NCBI GenBank assembly: GCA_024803745.1
Contig: JANJXV010000101.1
Span: forward strand, 2,915,001 to 2,979,000
Length of the DNA: 64,000 bases
Source of the DNA: Megascapheus bottae
Taxonomy: Eukaryota; Chordata; Mammalia; Rodentia; Geomyidae
Direction: 5' to 3'
Shown: piece by piece, positions 35,691-47,556 of the stretch
How positions within the stretch are numbered: position 1 is the stretch's first letter
How the letters are laid out: every line of letters starts with the position of its first letter
The notes under the pieces: generated by a model
Seen by the model: only the letters and a program-made list of their open reading frames with translations
What the model was told of the DNA's origin: nothing
The model's database searches: none
Made by a program: the position numbers and the translations under genes

Positions 35691-36801
35691 TAATAATCTG
35701 ATCAAAGGATGAGCCTTTATTAGTAACTGAAGCACTCTCTTGATAGTTCTCTATGCTTTCAATATCAGCCAGCCAGAAAGAGTCAAGTATGTATTCTTAA
35801 TCAATTATACAGCATTTCCCTAGTCTTCTTAGCCCTCACATACCAGATACTTTTGATCTGCTGTACACCTTTACCATTATACTACTTGCCTCTGATTGTT
35901 TAAAAATTTCAAGTGACGGTTACAGATACCTATTTTTCTGCCTGTGTTGATTTGTTTATTTTCAAAATCTTTATCTATGTGAAGAAATGATCTGAAATGT
36001 AGCTAAGGTTTCTCCATTTTGATTCACTAATTCTGAAACTCATTTTTTTTAACTTGTCAAGAACAATGATAGGATTTCAAAATATTTTAAAGTGGATTTC
36101 ATTCCAATATTGGCCAGGTGAGCTTAGAGAATTATTTTTATTCTTCTCTCTTTTTTTTCAATTTGTTTGTATATTAGAAAGAGAGATCAAAACATCATGT
36201 CTATTGGTCACAGTGTGACCTTCAGAAAATTGAACATAGGCATTTCCAAAATAAGATTTGCATAAAATTCCACTTTTCTAGACCTGCCTGCTAAGCCACA
36301 AGTTCAAGTGCAGGCAGAATTGAACACTTTAGGACTTGAAGTGCACAGAACATAGATGAGATGTCAGGGGAGGGAGAGGAAGGAAATGTGAGGAAGGGAA
36401 GAATGTCAATGGCAAAATTCAGTGAGCACTCTTACATAAGTCTCACTTAGTACCTTCAAGGAATATGCTTGATTATTTTAATAGGCCTACCAGAAATTCT
36501 GGTGCATATATTATTTTCCTTCCTCTTCCATCCCTTATTCAATCTAAATTTGTAGAAAAATAGCCTTCGTTCATTGCTAGAGCAGCTTCTCCTTCCTAGA
36601 GACAACTACGTAAATCGTGAGGGTTGTTAAGGGAAATATGTTGTTTTTAAGTAATGGTATGATAAAAGTCTAGTCTGTTTTCTAATTTTCTTTCTTCAAA
36701 TATGATAAATTTTGGTGAAATGTGATTGCAGGGAAATTATTTGTTACTCCAGATGGTTTGTTTTGTTTATCTCACAATAAAAATACATCATCCACAAAAA
36801 A
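35691..36801. other. Unclassified AT-rich sequence
   Basis: No gene or recognised repeat. A small G/A-rich patch lies near 36365-36400. Confidence 0.5.
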
Positions 36802-37555
36802 AAGAACTCCCCTATGACCCAGCAATTCCACTACTTGGCATTTACCCAACCATCCAGAAGCAAGGACATACTAAATCCACTAGCACAACAATGTTCATTG
36901 CAGCACTATTCACCATAGCAAAGATATGAAACCAACCTAGATGTCTCTCAGTTGATGAGTGGATCAACAAGTTGTGGTATTTGTACACAATGGAATTCTA
37001 TGCTGCTGTCAGAAAGAATGACATCGCCCCATTTGTTAGGAAATGGAAAGACTTAGAAAAAATCATATTAAGTGAAGTAATCCAGACTCAAAGGAACTTA
37101 GGCTCAATGGTTTCCCTCATTCGTCATAATCAGTAGAAACCTTGGGCTCTACTAGCAGAGATCTGCAATAGAGCAAAATCTTGATACATAAGGCCATATG
37201 GTATGAAGCTAATTGGAAGGACCTCCAGGATATTGAAACAAAAGCCATATAATGAATGATTGTTGTCCTTAATGTACTATGTTGTCTCTCATCTCCTTTG
37301 TTGTCCCTTGGTTATCTCATATTGGTATAGTATCTCACTTGGTTATCTGATATACTGAATTTATTTGTATTTGGATATTTGAAATTTGATAGGGAAGGGG
37401 GGAAAACCAAGACGGGTGGGGGGTGTGGGAGGGGAGGGAAATGAGTAACAAGACATATGAAAGGGTATCAATGTATGTGAATTAATGCACCTTCTATCGG
37501 GCAAATATCATGTAACCCTTTTACTAATTACAATAAAAATATGGAAAAAGAACAA
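36802..37555 (+). mobile_element. 5'-truncated L1 3' end, plus
   Basis: It starts at the ELPYDPAIP block of ORF2 and continues through the ORF2 stop (about 37132-37134) and the 3'UTR with its G-rich run (37396-37440). It ends in TTACAATAAAAATATGG and A-rich sequence. One ORF2 stop (TGA in place of the Trp of IWNQP) lies at about 36928. Confidence 0.9.
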
Positions 37556-37559
37556 AAAA

Positions 37560-37843
37560 GAAGTGACTGGAAGCATATATGTCATGCCCTTAAGTCAAAT
37601 AAGTACCAAAAATAGTGTACCCAGCTAAGCTCTCATTCATAACTGAGGGAACAATAAAAACATTCCATTCCAGCGAAAAGCTGTAACAATATGTAGCCAG
37701 AAAACCAACATTACAGAGAATTCTCAAAGATGTTCTGTACGTAGAAAACCAAAATAAATGCAATATAGGGAAAGAAATGGCACCTAAACAGTATACCATC
37801 TCAGGACCACAAGAACTGTCAAGACACAGGTCCTAATAAAAGT
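37560..37843 (+). mobile_element. L1 ORF1 C-terminal fragment, plus
   Basis: It aligns with L1-A 27108-27403: GACTGGAAGCATATATG, CAGCTAAGCTCTCATTCATA, GGAAAGAAATGGCACCTAA and CCACAAGAACTGTCAAGACA. It is cut off at both ends, on the left by an L1 tail and on the right by an antisense L1 3' end. Confidence 0.85.
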
Positions 37844-38084
37844 TTATTTATTTATTTATTTATTTTATTGTAATTAGTAAAAGGGTTACATGATATTTGC
37901 CATATACAAGGTGCATTAATTCACATACATTGATACCCTTTCACATGTCTTGGTACCCGTTTCCTTCCCCCCCCCACACCCCCCACCCGTCTTGGTTTTC
38001 CCCCCTTCCCTATCAAATTTCAAATATCCAAATACAAATAAATTCAATAATCATGTTTAGTATTAATCTTGCTCCCATTTTCAA

Positions 38085-38903
38085 ATGGGCAGAAGAAACT
38101 CAAGAAAAATGTCAAATTAAGAAACAACATCCCCCACCCCCCCAATGTAAACAGCCAATGGAACAGTCACTGGCAAACCTAGAGGAGAGTCTTCCAAGTG
38201 CTGTACAAATGCAATTGATAAACATCATTAATGAAAAATGTCAAAATATAAAGAAAGAGATAAGGGAGGAAGCCATAGCTGATCAACAGGAAAGCATAAA
38301 CAAGGTGATAAGTGAAAAAGAAGAAGCCATAAAGGAAGCCATAATAAAGGTTTTTCAAAGAAAGATGGATGAATTCATAGAATCCACAAATAAAAAGGTG
38401 ACCGAACTCCAGCAAATGTTCAAAGACAATAAAGCTAAGGACCTAACCACTCAAATGGAAATCAAGGAGCTAAAAAAAACCATACATGATCTAAAAGAAG
38501 AGATGCAAGGCATCAAAAATGAGCAATTAGAAGCAAGGGAGATGAAAAATAAAGTAGATAGCTTTGATAGCAGGTTAGACAATGCAGAGGAGAGAATTTC
38601 CGGGGCTGAAGATAATTTAGTTATTATAGAGAAAGAACAGAAAATGAGTCACTCCAAATCTAGGAAAAATGAGAGAGCGCTTCAGGAGGTCCAAGATACA
38701 ATTAGGAAACCTAAATTAAGGCTAGTTGGAACTGAGGAGGGTGTGGAGAAAGAGGTCAATGGTATTGGAAATATACTTCAGGGAATCATCTCAGAGAATT
38801 TCCCAAATATCCAGAAGGGCAGACCCATCCAGATACATGAAGCTTTTAGAACTCCAAACAGATCTGAGCAGAAAAGAACATCCCACTGCCACATCGTAAT
38901 CTG
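38085..38903 (+). pseudogene. L1-E ORF1, N-terminal two-thirds
   Basis: The ATG at 38085 is followed by an early TAA, as in L1-A, and an indel near 38130. From ATG 38158 the coiled-coil and RRM-like regions are open (MEQSLANLEESLPSAVQMQL to FRTPNRSEQKRTSH). At about 38903 the sequence jumps straight to ORF2 endonuclease, deleting roughly 520 bases that include the ORF1 C-terminal domain and the ORF2 start. Confidence 0.88.
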
Positions 38904-40256
38904 AAATAGCCATCGTTCTGCTGTCTTCAAGAGACACATCTTACCCAAAAAAAACAATCATCTTTTGAAAGTTAGATGTTGGAATAAACTCTATAAAGCT
39001 AACGGCCCCCATAAACAGGCTGGAGTTGCCATCCTCATATCAGATAAAACAGACTTCAAACTAAAATTAGTAAAAAAAGACAAAGAAGGTTACTACATAC
39101 TACTAAAGGGATCTTTCCTCCAGGAAGACATAATGATCCTAAATATTTACACACCCAATCCCGGAGCTCTGAACTTCATCAAGCAAACTTTACTTACACT
39201 GAAACCATACATAGATCGAAATGCAGTGATTCTTGGTGACTTTAACACACCACTCTCACCTATGGACAGATCAACAAGGCAAAAACTCAACAGAGAAACC
39301 TTAGAACTGAACAACTATATAGACCAAGTAGATCTAACAGACATCTGCAGAATATTCCACCCAGCAACAACACAATATACGTTTTTCTCAGCAGCACCTG
39401 GAACATTTTCCAAAATAGATCACATCTTAGGCAATAAAACAAACCTGGACAGATTCAGAAACACTGAAATTATTCCATGCACACTCTCAGACCACAAAGG
39501 CATCAAACTGGAACTGAATACACATCTCCACCAGTGAAAACCCTGTAACTCATGGAGACTGAACAACACATTGTTGAATCACCAATGGGTCATCGAAGAG
39601 ATCAGAACAGAAATCCAACAGTTTATGAAATTTAACAATACAGAGCACACAAAATACCAACTACTTTGGGACACAGCAAAGGCAGTACTCAGAGGAAAAT
39701 GTATAGCGCTGAGTGCCTACAACAACAAGTTGGAAAAATTGCAAACCAACAAGTTAATGTCTCACCTTAAGCTCCTGGAAAAAGAGCAACAAACCAACCC
39801 TAATCCCAGTAGAAGAAAGCAAATTATTAAAATCAAAGCAGAATTAAATGATTTGGAATCCAAAAAAACTATAGAAAGAATCAACAAAACAAGGAGTTGG
39901 TTCTTTGAAAGAATTAACAAAATTGACAAGCCCTTAGCAAATCTTACCAAAAAAAGAAGAGAGCATATCGAAATAAACAAAATTGCAGATGAAAATGGTA
40001 ATATCACGACAGAAATTACCAAGATCCAGAATATCATGAGGGAATACTTCTCAAAACTTTTTGCCAACAAATTTGAGAATCTAGATGAAATGGATGAACT
40101 CTTAGCCAATATTAACTTACCCACACTGAACCAAGAAGAACTAAGCCAATTCAACAGGCCTATTTCAAGCTCTGAAATAGAAATGGCCTTTAGAGAACTT
40201 CCACCTAAGAAAAGCCCAGGGCCAGATGGATTCACAGCTGAATTCTATAAGGTCTT
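38904..40256 (+). pseudogene. L1-E ORF2, endonuclease to reverse transcriptase start
   Basis: It enters ORF2 just before QETHL-equivalent sequence. The frame is shared by 38965-39537 and 39571-40275, separated by a TGA at 39535-39537. The endonuclease retains GDFNTPLSP, KIDHILG and SDHKGIKLEL. The linker and start of the reverse transcriptase ([19 protein letters not shown]) follow. L1 homology ends at about 40256, upstream of the FADD box. Confidence 0.88.
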
Positions 40257-40289
40257 CACAGAGCCCTGTAATTGAAAGGAGAGCAGCCA

Positions 40290-40850
40290 CAGGCAGTGGG
40301 AAGAACAGCCAGAAAAAAAGGCGGGCTGGAGCGGGAGTGGGGCTGAGGATTGAGAAGGGCGGGACTTGTGGGGGTGGAGCACGGGGTGGTGGCGCCACGA
40401 TGAGGAATGGAGGTGAGTGGTCTAGGGCAGGGCTTGGAGGAAGAGGTCCAGAGGGGTGGATCCAGGGCACGGAAGTGATGGTTTGGGGGCGGGGCTTGTG
40501 GGGTCAGAGCAGGAGAGGGGTGGGGCGGAGAGAGGATGTGAGGGGTCAGAAGCAAGGCTTGCAGGGTCAGAGCCGAGAGGGGTGGGGTGGAGCTAGAACA
40601 TGAGGGGTCTAGATCGGGGTTTGCAGGGTCAGAACCTGAGACTGGTGGAGTTGAAAGAGGACATGAGGGGTCGGGGGTGGGGCTTGTGGGGTCAGAGCCG
40701 AGTGGGGTGGGGCGGAGAAAGGACGTGAGGGGTCGGAGAGGGGCGGACGAGTTCAGAGCCCAGGAGGTGTGGGGCCGAGGGAGGATGTGAGAGGTCGGCG
40801 GTAGGGCTTGCGGTGTCAGAACCTGAGAGGGGTCAGGTGAAGCGAGGTTG
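40290..40850. repeat. ~62-bp GC-rich VNTR
   Basis: The motif GGGTCAGAGC(C)GAG recurs near 40501, 40564, 40626, 40689, 40750 and 40812, a period of 61-63 bases. Each is preceded by GGGGCTTGTG-like and followed by GGGGTGGGGCGGAG and GACGTGAGGGGTC. Confidence 0.85.
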
Positions 40851-41491
40851 TGAGAGTTCATGGGCCAGGCGAGGAAGCTGAACTGCTTCTGGGCGGTTTT
40901 GCCTGGTACCAGTTGGCCCCTGAGAAGCTTCAGTGCAGCCGCCTCCATCTGACAGAGCAGCGTTTGTCTCGGCCTGTTGTGTGTTCACCTGTCCTGTAAG
41001 GTGCTGGCAGCGTTTCTTCTTGGGGAAGCGGCTGAAGGAGGCTATCTCTACCCAGACACTGCATGTGTGTGAGGAAGTCCCTTAGGCCTAAGCCAGGCCT
41101 CCGGAGCCAGTTCTCAGTGAGAGGTGCATTTTTTAGCCTAGGCAGGCCAGGGGCCTGGTTTGTGGTGACTGTGAAAGTGTGTGGAGAAGTGGGGCGGGCA
41201 GCTTTGTTTTTCCTCTTTGAAGGGCCTTCGGCCATGTTAAGCCGAAGCCAGGGCTCCGGAGCCAGCTCCCAGTAAGCAGTGAGCTTTCAGTGTAGGCAAG
41301 GGGCCTGGTCGACAGTGGACAGGCACGGCAGCCGTCCCCACTGCCTCCTCTTCCGTTTTGTTTTATTTTTCTCCATCCATGCCCAGGGATAGCGCCGCCA
41401 CAGGAGGGAGCAGTCAGTGCAAATGGGGCCTGGGCTGCTGCTCCTCCACGGCGAGGACGTGAGGGGTCGGGGAGTGGCTGCGGGTTCAGAG

Positions 41492-41799
41492 ATTGAGAGG
41501 GGTGGGCGGAGCAAGGACGTGAGCGGTGCGGGGGTGAGGACGCTGAACTGCTTTAGGGCGGTTCTGCCTGGGACCGGTCAGCCTGTGAGAGGCTCCAGTG
41601 CGGCCGCCTACCTCTGAGAGAGTGGTGTTTGTTCTGGGGCCTACAGAGCTGGGTGGGGCACTCAGCCTGAGGCCATTGTCTGTTCATCAGTCCTGTCAGG
41701 TGCCGGCAGTGTTTCTTTGTGGGGAGGCACCTGAAGGAGGCTGTATTACCCAGATGCTGCTTGTAAGAGAAAGGCTGGGGCTCTTGAAGTAAAGCGGTG
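41492..41799. repeat. Left copy of ~310-bp repeat flanking L1-D
   Basis: Begins ATTGAGAG and ends AAAGCGGTG exactly at the L1-D tail. It matches 50770-51080 along its length with scattered substitutions. Confidence 0.8.
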
Positions 41800-42211
41800 C
41801 TTCTTTTTTAAAATATTTTTATTGTAATTAATAAAAGGGTTACATGATATTTGCCAGATAGAAGGTGCATTAATTCACATACATTGATTCCCTTCCACCT
41901 GCCTTGGTCCCCATTAGCCTCCCTACCACCACCACATCTTGGTTTTCCCCCCTTCCCTATCAAATTTCAAATAACCAAATAAAATATATCCAATATATCA
42001 GATAACAAAGTGAGATAGTGTAACAGTATGAGATAATCAAGGGACAGCAAAAGAGATGAGAGATAATATAGTACATTAAGGAAAACAATCATTTATTATA
42101 TGGCTTTTGTTTCAATATCCTAGAGGTCCTTTCACTTAGCTTCATACTATATGGCCTCATGTATCAAGGTTTTGCTCTATTGCAAATCTCTAATAGTAGA
42201 GCCCACGGTTT

Positions 42212-43667
42212 CTACTGATTATGACAAATGAGGAAAACCATTGAGCCTGTGTTACTTTGAGTCTGGCTTCCTTTTCTTAATATGGTTTTTCCTAAGTCTT
42301 TCCATTTACTAACAAATGGGGGCGATGTCGTTCTTTCTGACAGCAGCATAGAATTCCATTGTGTACAAATACCACAACTTGTTGATCCACTCATCAACTG
42401 AGGGACATCTAGGTTGATTCCATATCTTTGCTATGGTGAATAATGCTTGTTGTGCTAGTGGATTTAGTATGTCCTTGTTTCTGGATGGTTGGTTAAATGC
42501 CAAGTAGTGGAATTGCTGGGTAATAGGGGAGTTCTATGTTTAGCCTTTTGAGGCACTGCCACACTGCTTTCCATAGTGGTTGAATGAGTTTACACTCCCA
42601 CCAACAATGTAATAGTCATCCCTCCTGGCCACATCCCCTCCAGCATCTGTTGTTATTAGTTTTCCTGATCCGGGCCATTCTAACTGGAGTGAGGTGGAAT
42701 CTTAGCGTTGTTTTGATTTGCATTTCTTTTATGACCAGAGATGTTGAGCATTTCTTCATGTGTCTATAGACCATTTGTGTTTCTTCTTCACAGAAGACTT
42801 TCTTTAATTCTTTGGCCCATTTTTTAATAGAATGGTTGTGACTTTGGAAATTAGTTTTGGAGTGATTCAATTTTTAGAGCTGTTGATATATTTTAGATAT
42901 GAGGCCTTTGTCCGTTGTATGGTTGGTGAAGATCTTCTCCCGCTCTATAGGCTTCCTACTTAATTTACTAGCTATGTCCTTTGCCATACAAAAGCTACAC
43001 AGTTTAATGCAGTCAGACTTATCCAGCCTTTCTCTGATTTGTTGTAATTGTTTGTCCTTATTAAGAAAGTTTCGACCTGTGCCAAGGAGGCCTAGTGTAT
43101 CTCCTATTCCTTCTTGTATAGTTTTCAGTGTGTCAGCTTTTACCTCCAGGTCTTTGATCCATTTGGAGTTAATTCTAGTGCAGGGTGACAAAGAAGGTCC
43201 ACCTTTAGTTTTCTGCAGGTGCTTAACTAGTTCTGCCAGCACAACTTGTTGAAGAGGCTGTGTTTCTTCCATTCTGTTTTTTTTGGCTCCCTTGTCAAAG
43301 ATTAAGTGGCCAAAGGTCTGTGGTTTAATATCTGGGTTCTCAGTTCTATTCCATTGGTCTTCAGGCCTGTTCATGTGCCAGTACCAAGCTGTTTTGACAA
43401 TTATAGCCCTGTAATAGAGTCTAAAGTTGGGTTTTGAAATTCCTCCAGCCCTGTTCATTCTGCTAAGAAGTGTTTTTGCTATATGGGTTCTTTTATTATT
43501 CCATATGAAATTTTGAATTGCCTCTTCTATTTCTTTAAAGAATGGCATTGGGATATTGATGGATATTGCATTGAATTTGTAGATAGCCCTTGGCAAGATT
43601 GTCATTTTCACAATGTTGATTCATCCAGGAGCATAGGAGGTTTTTCCATTTACTTAGTTCTATTTTA
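42212..43667 (-). pseudogene. L1-D ORF2 C-terminal portion
   Basis: From [12 protein letters not shown] (43611 downward) through the distal domain and CWRGCGQEG to the stop at 42212. The frame is open at 42874-43611, 42616-42870, 42309-42503 and 42212-42397, with frame changes between. A small deletion removes part of the zinc-finger-proximal region, and another removes the TSTTMFIA block near 42445. The remaining N-terminal side lies at 50517-50769 beyond L1-C. Confidence 0.88.
43652..43667. repeat. Left target-site duplication of L1-C
   Basis: ACTTAGTTCTATTTTA matches 50517-50532 (ACTTAATTCTATTTTA) with one mismatch. Both copies fit the L1-D ORF2 sequence across the insertion. Confidence 0.88.
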
Positions 43668-44080
43668 TTTTATTTTATTTTTTATTGTAATTAGTAAAAG
43701 GGTTACATGATATTTGCCAGATAGAAGGTGCATTAATTCACATACATTGATACCCTTTCACATGTCTTGGTACCCGTTTCCCTCCCCCCCACACCCCCCA
43801 CCCGTCTTGGTTTTCCCCCCTTCCCTATCAAATTTCAAATATCCAAATACAAATAAGTTTAATATATCAGAAAACAAAGTGAGATACTATACCAATATGA
43901 GATAACCAAGGGACAGCAAAAGAGATGAGAGACAACATAGTACATTAAGGACAACAATCATTCATTATATGGCTTTTGTTTCACTATCCTGGAGGTCCTT
44001 TCACTCAGCTTCACATTGTATGTCCTTATGTATAAAGAGTTTCCTCTAGTGCAAATCTCTGCTAGTAGAGCCCAAGGTTT
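43668..44080 (-). other. L1-C 3'UTR and tail
   Basis: It has the antisense C-rich run (about 43783-43820, the G-rich run of the L1 RNA), GGTACCCGTTTCCC and the TATTTTATTTTA-patterned tail at the left edge. Confidence 0.88.
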
Positions 44081-47000
44081 CTACTGAATATGACGAATGA
44101 GGGAAACCATTGAGCCTAAGTTCCTTTGAGTCTGGCTTACTTCACTTAATATGATTTTTTCTAAGTCTTTCCATTTCCTAACAAATGGGGCGATGTCATT
44201 CTTTCTGACAGCAGCATAGAATTCCATTGTGTACAAATACCACAACTTGTTGATCCACTCATCAACTGAGGGACATCTAGGGTGGTTCTATATCTTTGCT
44301 ATGGTGAATACTGCTGCAATGAATATTGTTGTGCTAGTGGATTTAGTATGTCCTTGTTTCTGGGTGGTTGGGTAAATGCCAAGTGGTGGAATTTCTGGGT
44401 CATAGGGGAGTTCTATGTTTAGCCTTTTGAGGCACTGCCACACTGCTTTCCATAGTGGTTGAACGAGTTTGCACTCCCACCAACAGTGTAGTAGTGATCC
44501 CTCCTGGCCACATCCCCTCCAGCATCTGTTGTCATTCGTTTTCCTGATCCTGGCCATTCTAGCTGGAGTGAGGTGGAATCTTAGAGTTGTTTTGGTTTGC
44601 ATTTCTTTTATGACCAGAGATGTTGAGCATTTCTTCATGTGTCTATAGGCCATTTTTGTTTCTTCTTCAGAGAAGACTCTCTTTAAGTCTTTGGCCCATT
44701 TTTTAATGGGATGGTTGTTACTTTGGAGGTTAGTTTTCGAGTGATTCAATTTTTTGAGTTGTTGATATATTTTAGATATGAGGCCTTTTTCCGTTGTTTG
44801 GTTGGTGAAGATCTTCTCCCACTCTGTAGGCTTCCTGATTAGTTTACTAGCTATGTCCTTTGCCATACAAAAGCTCTGCAGTTTACTGCAGTCCCACTTA
44901 TCCAGCCTTTCTCTGATTTGTTGTGATTCTTGGTCTTTATTATGAAAGTTTCGACCTGTGCCAAGGAGGCCTAGTGTATCTCCTATTCCTTCCTGTAGAG
45001 TTTTCAGTGTGTCAACTTTTACCTCGAAGTCTTTGATCCATTTGGAGTTAATTCTAGTGCAAGGTGACAAAGAGGGATCCAGCTTTAGTTTTCTGCAGGT
45101 GCTTAACCAGTTCTGCCAGCACAACTTGTTGAAGAGGCTGTCTTTCTTCCATTCTATTTTTTTGGCTCCCTTGTCAAAGATTAGGTGGCCATAGGTCTGT
45201 GGTTTAATATCTGGGTCCTCAGTTCTATTCCATTGGTCTTCAGGCCTGTTCCTGTGCCAGTACCAAGCTGTTTTGAGAATTATAGCTCTGTAATAGAGTC
45301 TAAAGTTTGGAATTGAAATTCCTCCAGTGCTGTTCTTTCTGCTAAGAAGTGTTTTTGCTATACAGGGTCTTATTATTTCATATGAAATTTTGTATTGCCT
45401 CTTCTATTTCTTTAAAGAATGACATTGGGATGTTGATGGGTATTGCATTGAATTTGTAGATAGCTCTTGGCAAGATTGTCATTTTCACAATGTTGATTCT
45501 TCCAATCCAGGAGCATGGGAGGTTTTTCCATTTCCTTAGTTCTGCTTTAATTTCCTTTATTAGGGTTTTAAAGTTTTCATGAAAAACGTCCTTTACATTC
45601 TTAGTTAAGCTAATACCTAGGTACTTTACTTTCTTTGAGGCTATTGTGAAAGGAGTTTCTTTCCTGATTATTGCCTCGTTCCTCTCCCTGTTGGCATAAA
45701 GGAAGGCAGTTGATTTTATAGCCTGCTACTCTTCCAAAGCCTTGAATCAGCTCAAGGAGCTTGGGAGTAGAGTCTATAAGATTCTTTAAATACAGAATCA
45801 TGTCATCTGCAAAGAGGGATAGTTTTATTTCCTCTTTCCCTACTTGGATCCCCTTTATGCTTGCTTCTTGCCTTATTGCACTGGCTAGGAATTCTAGTAC
45901 TATGTTAAAGAGTAGTGGAGAGAATGGGCATCCTTGTCTCGTTCTGATTTTAGAGGGAATGGCTTTAGATTTTCACCATTAAGTGTAATACTAGCAGTAG
46001 GTTTCTCATACACAGCCTTTATTACATTGAGAAATGTTCCATGGATACCTAGTTTCTCCAGAGCTTTTAACATAAAGGGTGTTGGATCTTGTCAAATGCC
46101 TTTTCCACGTCTATTGAGTCAATCACGTGATTTTTGTCCTTGCTCCTGTTTATGTGTTGAATTATATTAATTGATTTGCGGATGTTGAACCAGCTTTGCC
46201 TCCCTGTGATGAATCCAGTTTGATCATAGTGTATAATTTTTTTGATGAGTTGTTGTAGACGGTTGGCCAGTATTTTGTTGAGAAGTTTTGCATCGATGTT
46301 CATCAAAGATATAGGTCTATAGTTCTCTTTCTTTGATGAATCTCTGTCTGGTTTGGGGATGAGGGTTATACTGGCTTCATATAATGAGTTTGGTAAGGAT
46401 CCTTCATTTTCTTTTTTATTTATTTATTTATTTATTTTAATTTTATTTTTTTTGGATTCCAAATCATTTAATTCTGCTTTGATTTTAATAATTTGCTTTC
46501 TTCTACTGGGATTAGGGTTGGTTTGTTGCTCTTTTTCCAGGAGCTTAAGGTGAGACATTAACTTGTTGGTTTGCAATTTTTCCAACTTGTTGTTGTAGGC
46601 ACTCAGCGCTATAAATTTTCCTCTGAGTACTGCCTTTGCTGTGTCCCAAAGGAGTTGGAGTTTGTGTGCTCCTTACTGTTAAATTTCATAAACTGTTGGA
46701 TTTCTGTTCTGATCTCTTCGATGACCCATTGGTGATTCAACAATGTGTTGTTCAGTCTCCATGAGTTACAGGGTTTTCGTTGGTGGAGATGTGTGTTCAG
46801 TTCCAGTTTGATGCCTTTGTGGTCTGAGATTGTGCATGGAATAATTTCTGTGTTTCTGAATCTGTCCAGGTTTGTTTTATGGCCTAAGATGTGATCTATT
46901 GTGGAAAATGTTCCATGTGCTGCTGAGAAAAACGTATATTGTGTCATTGCTGGGTGGAATATTCTGCAGATGTCTGTTAGATCTAGTTGTTCTATATAGT

Positions 47001-47508
47001 TGTTCAGTTCTAAGGTTTCTCTCTTGAGTTTTTGCCTTGTTGATCTGTCCGTAGGTGAAAGTGGTGTGTTAAAGTCACCAAGAATCACTGTATTTCGATC
47101 TATGTATGGTTTCAGTGTAAGTAAAGTTTGCTTGATGAAGTTTGGAGCTCCGGGATTGGGTGTGTAAATATTTAGGATCGTTATGTCTTCCTGGAGGAAA
47201 GATCCCTTTAGTAGTATGTAGTAACCTTCTTTGTCTTTTCTTACTAATTTTAGTGTGAAGTCTATTTTATCTGATATGAGGATGGCAACTCCAGCCTGTT
47301 TATGGGGGCCGTTAGCTTGATAGAGTTTATTCCAACCTCTCACTTTCAAAAGATGCTTGTCTTTTTGGCTAAGATGTGTCTCTTGAAGACAGCAGAACGA
47401 TGGCTCTTGCTTTTTGATCCAACTAGACAGCCTATGCTGTTTAATTGGAGGGTTGAGTCCATTGATATTGAGAGTTAGGATTGAGAGATATTTATTACAT
47501 CCTACCAT
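44081..47508 (-). pseudogene. L1-C ORF2, intact endonuclease but internally deleted
   Basis: The first 299 codons (47508-46609) hold a complete-looking endonuclease with N14, E43, D145, N147, D205 and H230, the positions known to be catalytic in human L1. A one-base deletion near 46665 then shifts the frame. About 450 bases between the linker and the reverse transcriptase start are replaced by a T-rich (TTTA)n patch at about 46408-46452. Reverse transcriptase fragments lie at 46306-46067 and 45801-45610 (MILYLK), and the distal domain with [18 protein letters not shown] at 45124-44288, ending at a stop in place of Trp (IWNQP). No functional reverse transcriptase can be made. Confidence 0.9.
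46405..46455. repeat. (TTTA)n patch filling an ORF2 deletion
   Basis: TTTATTTATTTATTTATTTA and T-rich sequence sit between ORF2 sequence equivalent to L1-A 28917 on one side and 28468 on the other. The expected ~450 bases are absent. Confidence 0.85.
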
Positions 47509-47556
47509 TTTAAAAAGCTTTTATTTGGGCCTGTGTCTTGACAGTTCTTGTGGTCC

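Larger units (their letters stand above)
37844..40256 (-). mobile_element. L1-E: rearranged L1 with inverted 5' part (twin-priming-like)
   Basis: The left ~205 bases are an antisense L1 3' end with T-rich tail. At about 38050 the sequence switches to sense-strand L1, from the last bases of the 5'UTR through ORF1 and into the reverse transcriptase region. It stops near 40256 at GC-rich tandem sequence. An antisense 3' end joined to a sense 5' segment is what twin priming produces for a minus-oriented L1. No TSD was found, so assembly from two separate events is possible. Confidence 0.65.
40257..41802. repeat. GC-rich tandem module, left block
   Basis: CpG-rich sequence made of a ~62-bp VNTR and two copies of a longer module. 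The landmark GCTGAACTGCTT...GGGCGGTT is at about 40877 and 41542, 665 bases apart. Each is followed by CAGTGCGGCCGCC-type or CAGTGCAGCCGCC sequence, CAGTCCTGTCAGGTGC-like and AGCCTGGGCTCC-like elements. A third copy lies at 50821. Open frames here differ between copies and are not supported as genes. Confidence 0.8.
41803..43667 (-). mobile_element. L1-D, 3' part (host of L1-C)
   Basis: The antisense tail starts right after AAAGCGGTG of the GC-rich module. The 3'UTR and the ORF2 C-terminal half follow on the minus strand. At 43667 it is interrupted by L1-C, and it resumes at 50517-50769. It is 5'-truncated in the reverse transcriptase region at about 50769. Confidence 0.9.

Noticed and set aside
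40165..40948. Pro-rich minus-strand frame across the GC-rich VNTR
   Set aside because: It spans the L1-E/VNTR joint and reads through a 62-bp tandem repeat, so it is not a gene.
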